Shown one piece after another: positions 31,009 through 44,400 of a DNA stretch of 64,000 bases. Within the stretch, counting starts at the first letter, position 1; each line of letters opens with the position of its first letter. The notes beneath the pieces are model-generated. The model saw only the letters and a program-made list of their open reading frames with translations, ran no database searches and was not told the DNA's origin. The stretch is from Diadema setosum (Eukaryota; Echinodermata; Echinoidea; Diadematoida; Diadematidae). The stretch is taken from assembly GCF_964275005.1 (NCBI RefSeq), contig NC_092685.1, forward strand, positions 9,449,654 to 9,513,653. Direction: 5' to 3'. Position numbers and translations under genes: made by a program.

Positions 31009-31968
31009 CAGTTAAACTCGCATAAGTCGATCTTCTCGGGACTGAGCAAAACACATTGACTTAGGCGATTTTCGACTTGTGCGTAAGTCGAAAAAAATCG
31101 ACTTACAGTTACACCACACGTACATAATATGTATAATGTACATGTATGTTGTCTACTCTGGAGCCGAGAGCTGGAGCGGTGTGCCGCAGCACGGGTCGCC
31201 CGGCAGGGCCGCGGCTAACTTTGCATGGACAGTGCGTTAGTATTGGCACAGGTCCGATTACTTTACGCCCTTTTTAAACCTTGGGGAAGTGAGTATGAAC
31301 GATATTTGAGCAGTGATTGATTCCAGTTTACCATACCGTGGCTTGAAATGCGTGTAGAGGTGCAATTTTGATTTACCCGTGCCCGTAACTTTCCCCCTAC
31401 TTTCCGCTTTGAAAACTCAGCAGCTTCGTCCATACCACTCCATTGCACGATACTGCAAATGCCCAAACTACACTGCAAGCTCAATACTGTACATGTAAAT
31501 GAACGCATGTGTACTGTACGAACGCCTTACTGCGAGTGGAGCAATACACAGCCCAGTCGCTGTACGTACGTAGCGCGACAGCTGACAGGGCTGTACCAGC
31601 GGACCTCCAAACACGAAGAGAGTTCAACGAGTTCATGCGATCGCTTTGAATTTTGATACTTTAGATCAATTTTTTGTCACCTCAAACTCATCTGACAAAC
31701 AAAATAATAATGAGTAATAAATAATGAATAATGACAGTGATTTATTACACAATAAAATCTTATTCGACTTAGGCACAGTGAATTCAATGGTTTTTCCGTG
31801 AAAACGTTCTTGGAATTTCATCGACATAGGCGAGTATTCGACTTACAAAATTCGACTTGTGAGTGAATTAATACACGTAAGTCAATGGGGAAAAATCGGG
31901 ACTTTTTAAAATCATCGACTTACGCGATTATTCGACATATGCGATGTCGACTTAGGCGAGTTTAACTG
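31009..31968. mobile_element. Non-autonomous pogo/Tigger-like element, TA target site
   Basis: The termini CAGTTAAACTCGC(A/C)TAAGTCGA are inverted, at 31,009 and 31,968, each flanked by TA. Subterminal TCGACTTA motifs recur at both ends in both orientations. The CAGTT...-TA signature is typical of pogo/Tigger Tc1-mariner elements. The ~960-bp interior has no transposase. It contains the dispersed AGTCGCTGTA...GACAGGGCTGT repeat shared with 49.36-49.52 kb. Confidence 0.8.
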
Positions 31969-32398
31969 TATATTGTGACATCAGAGCATGCGATGGAACA
32001 AAAAATTGGGGGTCAATCGTGAGTTTAACATGGGAGTCAATGGAAATGGGTGACGTCAGCCATGCGCTATCCATTTTTGCTCAAACAAAATTGCATGGCT
32101 AACAGCCACAGCATGCAATGGAACTTTTAACTACTCAGTTAATGTCTTGTGATGGGCAATCGACCAATCGGATAGCTACATTCTAATTAGGTGTTGTATT
32201 TAAATTTCATCATTATGATTTTCTGATGAATTGTTTGTTGCAACACTACATACAGGGAATAATTTGTGGATATGGTTGTAACACTTGACAGCTGTGGACA
32301 TGAGTGACACAGTCCCTTCTTGACTTGCCTTGACAGTTTTCCTGATGTGGAATTTGCCGTGATGTCACATGTGGTATTTTCACTGATCTGATGTCAAC

Positions 32399-32420
32399 AT
32401 GTCCACCAAGGCAGAGCAGT
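32399..32420 (+). CDS. UNC79: UNC79 first coding exon (22 nt)
   Basis: ATG TCC ACC AAG GCA GAG CAG T is followed directly by the donor GTGAGT at 32,421. It encodes MSTKAEQ plus the first base of Phe, completed by TC at 36,056 to read MSTKAEQFAAKIR. Vertebrate UNC79 begins MSTKAEQFASKIR, which fixes the start. The exon start and any leader exons are not determined; an acceptor-like ACTACATACAG ends at 32,254. Intron 1 is 3.6 kb and carries the Crypton relic. Confidence 0.93.
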
Positions 32421-35400
32421 GTGAGTATAATTATGTGTAGTTGAATTTTGGATGTATTAGTAGTGTATGCCTTTTGTATTGCACTGAACCTATGACATTT
32501 CCTCCTGCAACAATTGCTCCCATGAAATATCTGTACGCTAAGCCAAACATAAAACTTACCCACAAACAAAGCCTAACCCTAATCCTCACCTCAAACTAGA
32601 CCTAAACCCTATCATAACCCTAACCTTGACCCCAAATCCTTGGAAAAATAAGACAGAGCAGTTGCCGCAGGAGCAATAATGTCATGTCACCCCAGCCACA
32701 CGCATGCAGTTGTATTCATGGCCTTGTGTATTTCATATACACTGTAGTGGCTGGATACAGCTGCATGCTTAATGTATGACTGTGTCCATGGCTCGAGAGG
32801 CTGGATACAGCCACTTCATCCAAAATATTTTGTCTTACTGTCATATTTTGTTATGATATCAATTATAGCACATTGTAAAAGGCACATATTTTCCAAGTAC
32901 CTGGTATAACATGTTGACAGTGTGGGCTTGAACGATATTTTTTCATGTGTTGAATACCAGTATGCAATCAAGAATCACAGTTACATAATTAGAAGTAAGT
33001 GTCCATCCCTTTTCCAAGAGAAAAGTAAGTAATTTCCAAACTTGAGCACAATGCACAGCACAGGGGCAATATTTTTGCAAATTGTCCATTTTGTGAGTAT
33101 CGGTTGACTCTCAAAAGTCACAAAGATACAGATATGGCAAAATATATCACGAATACAGTGCTCCATTGGAAAATGGGGGGAAAAAAAGGTTTCTGTATTA
33201 TAGTATACAAAAATACTAGGTTCTGGTTGAAACTATGTGCATGAGCTGACTTCAATAGTGCTGTCTTCTGACGGGCACAGCCCCGAAGAAAATTTGTGCT
33301 TTTCAAGTCACTGAAGGCAAATAGATTAACCGGTGCCTCAAACAATGGCCTGGCATATTTGTTTTATATCCCTTCCAATAAATTTTTAGAGTAACAGCAA
33401 AGTAAGTGGGGTTTACTCACCTTGAGTACTGTAACATTGCAACAAATGAGATGGAATCCAAAGAGGTGATATTCAAAATGAAATTAAATTCAACAGGTAA
33501 TTCTAACTCTTCTAAAAAGTGATATTTTGAAATACATGTGTATGTTAACAGCACAGCCATGGAATTGATACTGTGGGTGAATGAACACTGTTCACCATAT
33601 TCATATGGACTAACCTGGTGTTGTAGTTGTGCCTGCATTGTTGTTGATATCATGCACTGTGGAATGGCATTTGGAAGTTCATTCATCATCACTCTTTCTA
33701 GTTGACTGTCTGTGAAGATCGGAAGATCAGTGTCGTCTGTGATGGGATCACTAGTGTTTGATGTTGAAGGTTGAGGAGCATTGTTGTTGGCTTATTTTCC
33801 AAAACATCATTGCACAGTACATCTAGATCAACCATGCCAATATTGACATTTTGCAGAAATTGTGTCTGACATTTTCTCTTTCAACTGCTCACTCGTGGTA
33901 AGGACATAGTTTTTGAGGAAGATCCTCAGTAATGACCTGAATGGTCATAATTTTCCTGGATGCATACTAAGCATGATCAAGGAGTTGTGGTTGGAGAGAA
34001 TAATTCTAAGTGTATAACTTTGAGCATCCAGCCTTTTCCACTGATCATTTTAGTTGTGGTTCGTGATGTGTTGCCCAGCGGTGCTTTGACATACAGTTCC
34101 TTACTATTTCTTCATCACTAACCTTTTCTTCTGGCCTCTGCCACATCCAGGAACATTTGAGGTTTAATTTTAACAAGTACTTCTTTTTTGAGGTTGGCAA
34201 CTGGGCATCAACAATTTCCAGGTAATGTCTGCATGATTGTCCTTTTTGGCTCCCAGCATTCCAATCATCATTCTGATGGATTTTTGTGTTCATGTCTTAG
34301 AGAGTGAAGAATTTATTACCTCTTTTCTGGTGCAAAATTCTATATTCATAGCTCACAAATTTTCCCTTCCGTGATGAGCAAAACGAAGCATTATTTTGAG
34401 AAATACTACAAGTGTATATCTTGCAGCCCTTTTCCTGTACTCAGATCTAAACCTGCATGTTTGAGTTTCATGTCGTCTGCAGAGATTTGAGGGTGACGTT
34501 TCACGCTTCCTTTTCCACTCTCTTTCAACTTCACCAACAGTGCCTTGAAAGTCTTGTTAGAGAGAGAAAGTTCTTCTGCTAGATATGTAGACATTTCGGA
34601 AAGCCAGAGAACGGCACTGCAATGCAAAACAAATACTGTAGGATGCATTGTTGACTTATGCTGAGTGGCATTCTCCCTTCTTGTTCTGTGCACTGGTATA
34701 GAATTGGAGCAGCAATACATCCAACTCACGGCTCTCAATGTTTTTAAATTCAGTCTGCTGGTTGGCAAAAGTTTGAAAAAACGGAGAGCCTGTATTTGAT
34801 TTGCTTCTTGGTATTTACACTGTTGCTCTAGTTAATGAACTCTTGCAGTTCCTCCTCTACTACGAGACTGAATCTGGATTGATCTTCATTTTCAATCATG
34901 CTGTCAAAAATATCACAAGCATTTTTTTTCCAGTTTGGTATAGCTTGAAACTAACAGGTTAATGACTTTTAAGCTAAGATAACACAAATTAAGCGAAAAG
35001 TGGACATGTTTCCATTGTGCAACCCAAGAGGTGGCATTGTCTTTAATAGCGTTTGCGTCGCAGATCTAAAGCTTGCTAATGTCACTTAGGTAGTAGCAAG
35101 TCAGGACAGACACAAAGTGTCACTTAAACCTATCAGTGTTTAGAGCCTATACATAAGCTCTTTTTAATCAGAGAGTATTTTGCAACTTTTCTGTTTACTG
35201 ATGATAAGTATACAATATTTTTGTTTATCTGCTTTCTGTGCTATTTACAAGCAAAGGCATTATCCACCTCCTGCCGTAGGTTTTGCCTAGTGGAAGCCTA
35301 ACATGAATGGCACATGATAATTTCATCTTGAGTGTTGCTTTGAAGACTATGTAAAATACCTGTGTCCCTAACATATTTCATAGAATGTGATCGGAGAGGA

Positions 35401-38400
35401 TCGTTGGGAAATGAAGTGACAGAAAGACATTAAAGTGTTAAAGATATGAAATGCATTTCCTGCTAGTCAACCAAATAGTGGACAAAGTAGCGAGGAAGTA
35501 AAAACAATTAAGATAAAAGTTTGATAATCAATTCCAAAGCAAAGTTGATGGAGTTATTTTTCATGATGAAATGAAACACTGGGCAAACTCAAATCTGTTA
35601 AACTGTAAAAAATTAGATGTGAAATCGATAAAATTGCAATTCTTAGACTTATTAATTAATGTATTGCTATTTCTGTACAGCGTATGTTATTCAGCTGGAG
35701 TGGATGAACCTATCTACTATACCAAACTGTACATACATTCCATGTCTTTTTATTAATCAATAAGTTTTGACTGAAACTCATGTCACATGATTGTAAACTC
35801 TAAATGAAGCATGCACAGATGCTTTCTGGTACAGACAAACAATATGTAGCCAAACACTGTAAAAATTGTGCATCATATCCAGTCAATCCTTAAAGCATGC
35901 TCCAATTGTCATCCATCACATGCTAGTGTATGCTTCTATTTCCCAGGTCATTAGTGTACTGTATGTATTTAGACCTTCTCAGGCAAGTCAATTTATGGTC
36001 TACTGGTACTAATGCCCTAAATTTTATGTTTTTTTATTCACATTGCGTTTACTAGTCGCTGCCAAAATCCGGAATGTAAAAGATTACCAAAGCAGGATCC
36101 TGTTTAACATCGCACCCCTGCCAACAGGCATCGACATTGCCAACACACTCAAGTACTTCATTCACACGCTAAGAAGGTACTGTGATTTAAAGAACTTAAT
36201 TTTTGTCTCGCTGCGTTTCAGGGTACTGGATGAAGGTAGGAATAAAATGCGCCCTGCTAGGCAGTAAATGCTGTTTTACTGTAATAGAATAGCTGCTTCA
36301 TGATTGCAAAATGTCTATATGCTTGTTTATGGAGAACCCCTGGGTTTGTTTCAATCATATTAGGCTTAGGTATGCCACATGAGTCTAATAGCACAATGCT
36401 GAATTTATTACCCTATTGATTGAACAAAACCTGCTGTTGCCAAAGGTGGAAAAAATGGTGCTCAGGTTGTTTAAATACATTTTCTCATTGATGCAGTTTT
36501 CTTTTTGTTATTGTTATCATGCTTTGTATATTTTATTACTTATTCATGTAGGGTATTTGCTAATTTTAGTTCATGCAAAATTTATTTCAGGCATGCTCTG
36601 CCTTAGATCTGATTACAAACATCTTGTAAGCTTGCAATGAATTAAAAAAAAAGGTTTTCCTAGTAATAAGCTTTGATGATATATTTAATAACTATCATTT
36701 TGCCCTAATATGTCATGCCTGTAGTAGACATGCAGTACATCATGAAGCACATACATGTACGTAATCACATTTTGGTTATGCAGTAGGTTATCCAATTTAG
36801 ATTTAGACACAATCTGTCAGAATTGTATGTTGGTGCCTGTATGCAGTGTATATCTACTAACCAATTTGCGTAAGATTTTATTTTTGTATGATGTTTTTGG
36901 TTTATTTTTGGTTGACATGATAACCCATGTTTGTTTTTTTCTGCTTGGCTGAACATGAAATGATAGCATTCTAAAAGGTGCTCCGGGTGATGTTGATGAG
37001 AAGTTGAGCTCCACACGGAAGCGAGTAAACCATCGCCTCCCCCATCTCCCAAGCCTTGACTATCTCAGTCTATATGAAACACTGGTCGGACTGATAGATG
37101 TTGTGCCGCTTGTACAGTATGGCCAATTTGGTGAGTAAAGAAAAATGAAGATTATTTTTGCTCACTCATTTCCGTTCACAGTTCCAAATTCTTTAGTGTC
37201 TCTCTTTTCATATCTCTCAACGGGGGAATCTGAGGACATCATACAAAATAATACAATTACTTGTCACCTCATGCATTAAGTTACTCCATCAAAAACAAAA
37301 TTGATTCAGTTGTGGCACCTCTCGCTCTAGAGCTGTTAGATATAACACTTATAGTCAAACTTGTAAAGCCAACAACATTTTCGTAGGTATTCTATTAATT
37401 AGCCTGTTTCTGTATTGTTTTTTTGTTTTTTTTTTGTATGCAATGGTTTATTTATGTAGCCATAAATTTAGTGTAGACTCTGAAGGATAACTATCTTAAA
37501 TGAACATTACATTCAACATCAGAAACAGCCTTTGTGTTCCCTAAAATGCTTTATTGAGCTGCTTGGGAGTTTAAACAAAAATTAAAAAACAAAAAGCACC
37601 ATCAGCTGTACAGTATACTACTGTATCCACACTGTATGTGTAATGAAGATTGTACAATGCCTATAATGTGTAGCTATTCTGATACCAGATGTTTGTTTGG
37701 TCTGCAGCGTTTGGGCAGGCCATTTTGCAGCTGTTTGGTTGCATCCTGTGGTTTCTGGAGCCCGAGACAATTGACACCATTCCACACACAGTGGCCTCCA
37801 CCTTAGCTGTGTTCCCTTCATCTCTACAGAAAGAGACTGTGGACCTCCTGTGTACCACCCTACTCCCCATTTGCCTCAGTAAGCATTCATTTTGTCTCAT
37901 GCCTAGATTCACCCAAAAGTTTTTGAAAGGTCATTCTTATTGCTGTACGGCCTGCATGCAGACTGAGGAGAAATGGTTGGAAATTTCTGAACTTTCATGT
38001 CTTTTGTATTTGAACATTATTCTTTTTAAAAGAAAAAAACTTATGTTTTAAATTCATGGATGGTATGGGTTTATACTTTTTTTTATGTGTTATCTATCTA
38101 TTCGTACTCGTCCTTTTGAAATTTGGTCAAAGATATGCTGCTATGGGAGCAAAACTTTGGTAATTGTTCAAAACTAGAAAGAAGTTGACATCTCACTCAC
38201 CTATCTCCCATTGAAACGTAAAAGTCTTAGAATATCTGTGATTCAGAATTTTTGAAGTTCATCATATGTGTTACCTACAGTGTTGTGAATATATCTACTG
38301 TGTTGAAATGTCAAATATGCAACGAGCATGCTTGGCTGCATTTGAACTTCAACATTCAACTATCCCCAAAGCTGTGTGTATCTCATGGCCACCTATCACA

Positions 38401-41400
38401 CTTCATTTGTGTAAGGTTTTTGATTTTTGTTTTTTGTTTTTTGATGTGATTTAAGTGTGTTTTGTAGTCAGTTTAATACAAAGATGATGAAGCAAAAATG
38501 TGCAAGCAATTTTGGGCATTTTACATTGGGTGTGTAGTGCTTGCCAGTTTCATACATGCCCCTGGTTAGAAAAGTTGATCGCCCAATCAGCATTTGTTGG
38601 TTGCTGTCAGCTCTCTTTGTTGAGGTTATGTTTTGAGATTTCATGCAAACTAACAATTGCAATACCGTTGTCTTTGTTGCAGCTGAAGTGATGGGATGGG
38701 AGGGAGAAACATATGCATCGATGTCCATGTCAGCTGTAATCATGCTAGTCCTCCAGCATTGCAAGAACAAAGGTAAGACTTGCCCAAATGGTTTACCACA
38801 GTCAATTTTTCAAAACTGCTAAAGCAGTGTTTTTAAATTCAATGTACTTTCACATTGCCATGGGTTGGTGCATGTGTTTGTGTTCTTGTTTATTTCATAA
38901 TCTCCCCCCCCCCCCCCACAACAACAAAAACAAAAACCAACACGGAATCCATCCCAACCCATAAGAAACTAGAGTAATAGGAAAGCAGAAAAAGAGAGAG
39001 AGAGAAAAAAAAGGGTAAGAATAACAAGTAGATATGTATATAATTTATACAGTGAATGATCATGTCATCACCTTAAACTTGCGTGCTTGATTTTAACCAA
39101 TATTGTTTCATACACTTTCCTTGTGGTTTGTGCAATGGTTGTTTCTCCCTAGCTCATCATGCATTGCTGGTGGAATGTGTCATGACCTACAAGACAGAAG
39201 TGTTCAAGGTAATTTTTCACAAATTGCCCATATGTTCATGTTAAGTCTAAATCATGCAACAATCTTTTTTGCATTCAAAAAAACTTCTCCTGTCTGGATT
39301 GTCTCTTTGCTTCCTTTTAACAAGGCAAAACTAGTCTGATGAAAAAAACTTTTTTAAGAGACATAATAGATAGCAATGACAATTTTAGAAAGCTGTGTAA
39401 TATTCAGATCTGCCCAAATTTTGTATTATCAAATGAATTTGAAGATATCACAGAGAATCTGTGATGTTTCTTTAAATGGAGCTTGAATAAAGTTTTTTTT
39501 TTTTTTTTTTTGTATGATATACCATAAGTTCAATTGTAATGTGTGTTTTTTTTCCCAGAGTTAATCATCAAACCTGAATGTATGTGATGTGAATAAGCAC
39601 TGATTTTTTTTTTTTTTTTGTTCTCTTATAGGACATTTTGTGCACTGTGGCCTTTGGCCCCTCAGGGGCGCGAGGGGCAGCAGCCAATCTCCTCTTCCAC
39701 TACTGGCCCACACTTGTGCCCTCTAGTAATGACAACCGAGAGTTCACCTATGCCTGTAAGTAGTGCTACTTCCTGGATCTCCTTCACACTAGAAGAACAC
39801 TTTAATTGATTTCACCTTCATCAAGGTGATAATTGCCACTCTTAGAAAGCTGGGTCTTTGATTTGAATGTATTTGATTTGTTCTCTGTGTGGTTATCCTT
39901 TACAATTAAATCCATTTTCAAGGATTTCATTAAATCATCATTCATCTTGATTCATTTCACCAAGCATTGTGAATCTTTCACTTGGGGTGACACATTAAAT
40001 ATGATGTTCATATTCTTTGAAAGATTTGATAGAGAGTTTTGGTATTTAAGAATTAAAGGTAGTGATATACGTTTGCAGATTACATTAGGTTATATTTTTG
40101 ACAAGTTAAAACTTCAGATAGTTTGAAGTACATACATTTATACTTGCTAGTAAGAGTTTCTGAGCCAGTGTGTAATGTTACATCCTTGTCCTTTATATGG
40201 TACTACCTTGAACTTATACAGTTACACATGTCCATTATAAATCTGTCATTGCATTCCTGATCACAATGTAGTGATGCTACAGTGTGACATATGATATTCA
40301 TCTTGTTAGTTGTGAGTTGTTTCTCAGCATTTGGATGGTATTGTGTCGGTTGGCAACATTTCTGTGAATGGATAAAATGTCACTCCAGGTTTTTGACTGC
40401 ACTATCCTTTCATTTGAATTGTCTCGTAGGTTGGAAACCCATTCTGTGTCAGAGGTCAAACTGTCTGACTCCAGTCAACAATGCAGCAGTCAAGGTATGT
40501 ATACCTTGTAGAGGGATCATCACAGTGCCCGACAATGGTATCACTGTGGCAAATGACACATTTGGTCACATCTGCAGGTCATGTTCTTGCATGGTTATAT
40601 TCAAATCTTGCCCAGTAACCACAATGGAAAGACAAGCAGCCAGCTCACTTCGTGATGGCATAATTAAATCATGTCCATTATGTCATGATGATTCTAATGA
40701 TGTTGGTGATAATGAGAATGATGATCAAATGATTTGGGGTATTAGACATGTTAGTGCTGGTGTAATTCAGTGAAAATTTGATTGAAGACATTTCTAAGTC
40801 TGCATTAAAAGTTGTAACCAGAACAAAATGCAGATTACCAGGTAGATATACATGTTGAATACCTCGGTATTGAATGTGCAGAAAGATTAAATCACTTGTA
40901 CTGAAGCATAGTAATGCAGCATAACAAAGCAAACAGCAATAATTGATCATTTTGCCACATGACTAGGATCTCTGTCATCAAAATAAGATATTAAATAAGT
41001 GATGTTGGGCTGATAAATAAAGAAACGTTTTGAAATAATGACTGCAGTAATATCATTTATGTGTGTGTACATATATATCACACTCACAAGAAGAAATACA
41101 TTCATTTTTTATTCTTTTAGATGTGCATGGATCCATCTATTGCTGGGCAGCACAGCAAACATCCTCCTCCCTTATACCTGTGTTCAGTGTGCAGCGAGTA
41201 TGTAAGCAGGTGAGGAACTATGGATATACTATCTTTTTTTTGATTTATCTCACTTGTACCCGTACATTTTAATGGATTCACCATCACAGCACCCAAGGCC
41301 CAAAAACTTGAGAAATCTTTCCAAATCTTCCCCTCTAGAACCAGAAGTGAAAGAGCTATTAAAGTTAATGCTAGTAAGAACATTGAGTACTGTTCATAGT

Positions 41401-44400
41401 TTCTTCATAGCAGATCCAAGGGTGCCCCCATTCAAGGTCCTGTGGAGGGGGGACCAATTCGGGACCAATTTTCACATTTAGTTCTTCATGAAAATGCATT
41501 GTCATTTTTTTTTTTCACCAAACTTTGCCGGTATTATCGCTGAAGTGATGGACTATATATTTTTACAAATGTGCACCATGCCCCCTTTGGGGATCCCAGT
41601 AGACCCCAGAACCCCCAAATTAGGGAATCTAAAAAAACAAACTTGGCAGGTATTATTGCCAGTGTGATAGAACATACAAATGAAATCATGCCCACTTGGC
41701 CCCACACTGTGCTGTATCAAAGTCAGTTTGAACAGAGCTTGAAGTTTCACATGAAGAGCAATTGCAAACTGTTTTATCTGTTTGTAGTCATCCTCTGTAA
41801 ACTGTAAATCATTATCAGAAAATCTGTAAAATGTTTCCTCCTTGTGCAGGGAACTCACAAAACCACTTCAGAATGTTCTTACACCACTGGAAAATGTGTC
41901 CAAAACTTGTGAGAACAAGGTAAGAATCTAAAACTAAAGACTTATTTAGCTAATATTTTTAGTCAAGAAGCATATGAATAAGACATTGAATTTAGCAGAA
42001 ACAAATGTTGGTGTTACTTCAACATGTTCTAGACCTGCCAGGATTCCCAGTCAAATGATTGCAAATTAAAACAACAACAACAACAAACAAACAAAACAAA
42101 ACTAAACTAAACTAAATCAAATTTCTGAACCCAAAAATATCTACTATGTTTTGCAATCAGAAGCGAAATGTGCTTGTAAGAGTGAACAATGTAGTTTTAT
42201 CATGTTGTAGATTGATCGATAAGGTGCCTCACTAATGTACCATAGTTTACAGTACATTACGCATAAACCAATGGCCTATAAATATTTTGGTTGAATAGCA
42301 CCCTAATAGATGTAAAAATGTGCACTTGCTGTGTTGGTTATAATTGCATCAATACAGAATTATCACTCGTGTTGTACATTGTGATAGGCATTGTATGTAT
42401 GATATTGTATTGTATGATAGGTAATGGTAATCCATATAATGATAATTTGTGCATCAGAGAATGGGTGAATATGTGCCTCATTGTTGCTCTTGCCACTTGG
42501 TAGAACTGTGCTGCCTCCGACAAGACTGCACTGTTTACCTGCTTTGCATCGGAGTGCACCGGCCAGCATGGCAACAAGCCAGTGCGCTACTGTCTCAGCT
42601 GCCACCATGCCATGCATCCCAGAGACAGCGACCATGTGGTCCAGGAATTCCCCACTGACCCTTGGTCATGTGACAAGGAGACCCAGATTGTGCTGGTTGA
42701 GGCCATAATAAGGTTTGTATTGGTCTGGAATAGAATGGATAGTCTTCAGAGTTAAAGCAAATGGGTTGGCCATATAATATCTGAACAATTTGCATCAAAT
42801 TGGCTGAAGATTTTTCCCCAGAATTGTGTCAGAAACCCAGTGGCTTTACATGAAATGTTTTTTCGTGAGCCACATATTTGCGATTAAATTTGAATGCAAG
42901 AATAGATATTGGATGTCATGATAAACTTCATGATTTCAATACTCTGCCATTTTCTGGTAATGGTGTTAAAGTTATTTACTATTGTGACAATGAACCATTT
43001 TTCCTCCCCCTTTAGTTTGTAAATCTTAGCCATTACTTAGACCCAAACTGATATGTGGGATGAGATGAAGCAGTTTGCCTTTGGTATCTGGCATAATTTC
43101 TCTTCACCTACAGCTTGCTGAAAGAGGCCCATGTGGTAGAGAAAGACCCTCTCATGGCTGCGGCTGAGGTCGATGAACCAGAATCAGCAGATGAATTCTC
43201 ACAGGTATTGATTTGCTGATTACAATGGTGATGAACAGCTGAAAGAGTTCTGACATTGTTTTGACCATCATTTTGCTCAATAGATGAGAAGCATACATTG
43301 TATTTGTGAAGGATAGTTGTTGCTTTCATCTCCTTGATTCTTTTTAAAAATTGCCCATGCAGTTTGTCCTTTACAATTGAGAAGGTTTGTTGGTTTGTTT
43401 GGTTGTTTTTTTTTTTTTTAAGACTGTCAGTACACCTCATCTGGGAAACTCTCTTTACGAGTATCAGTGAACCCTGATTGTGCAGTGGCTTTGATATATT
43501 TGAATGGAAAACAGACACCCACCTACCTTTGTGTGTACTAGTACATAAAATACTAAAAAAGCATGGAGCAGGCCAAGTAATGATACTGAAAGCTAAACCA
43601 GGGTTAAGTTAGTACTTGGTGAAAGAGCTTTAGGGTGTGTTTGCCCCTGTACTTCCATGTATTTATTCAGATTCGTTTGGATTAAAAATAGTTATCTGGC
43701 ATTATGCTAAAGAATTATTGTGGGAAGTCAACAGTTCAACATATTCCTTGCCTTCGTCCTTGTTTACATGTCATTGTCCTTTTACTGTTGATGACAGGCA
43801 CCACGAGAGAATGACATGTCTGAACTAGACTCCACGGAGGAGGATTCACGGCTGCTGAGTCGATACGGCCTGTGGCTGCTCATCGAAAAGTGCACTCCAA
43901 ACGACCGAACTCCCAATGAGATTGTGGGGAGACTGTTGAGCATGCTGTTCCAGTGGTATGGCTTCACTGCTACTCTCACTCAAGGTGAGTGACAACTTTT
44001 CACACACATGATTGACACATTCTACTGGCTTGCATCTCAGATCATGAAGAGAATAGTTATACCCCCGCCAAACGAAGTTTGAAGGGGGTATATAGGAATC
44101 AGCGGACGGTCGGGCGGTCGGTCGGGCGGTCGGTCCGTTGCAAATCTTGCGTCGCGAACTACTTCCTCAGTTTTCAACCGATTCCCATCAAACTTGACAC
44201 AGATGTGTGCCTTGGGTTGTAGATGTGCAAGACGTATTTTTTGACAGTACCCAAAAGTACGTTGCCATGGTAACGGCATATTATGGGCAAAAATGGGTAC
44301 AAATCTTGCGTCACGAGCTCCTCCCACAGTTTTTGATCAATTTTTATGAAATTAGGTACAGATGTTCATCTGAATATGTTAATGTGCAAGACACATATTT

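Noticed and set aside
32560..32640. Interstitial telomere repeat
   Set aside because: Only two or three imperfect CCCTAA units; kept as a low-confidence repeat, not claimed as telomeric.
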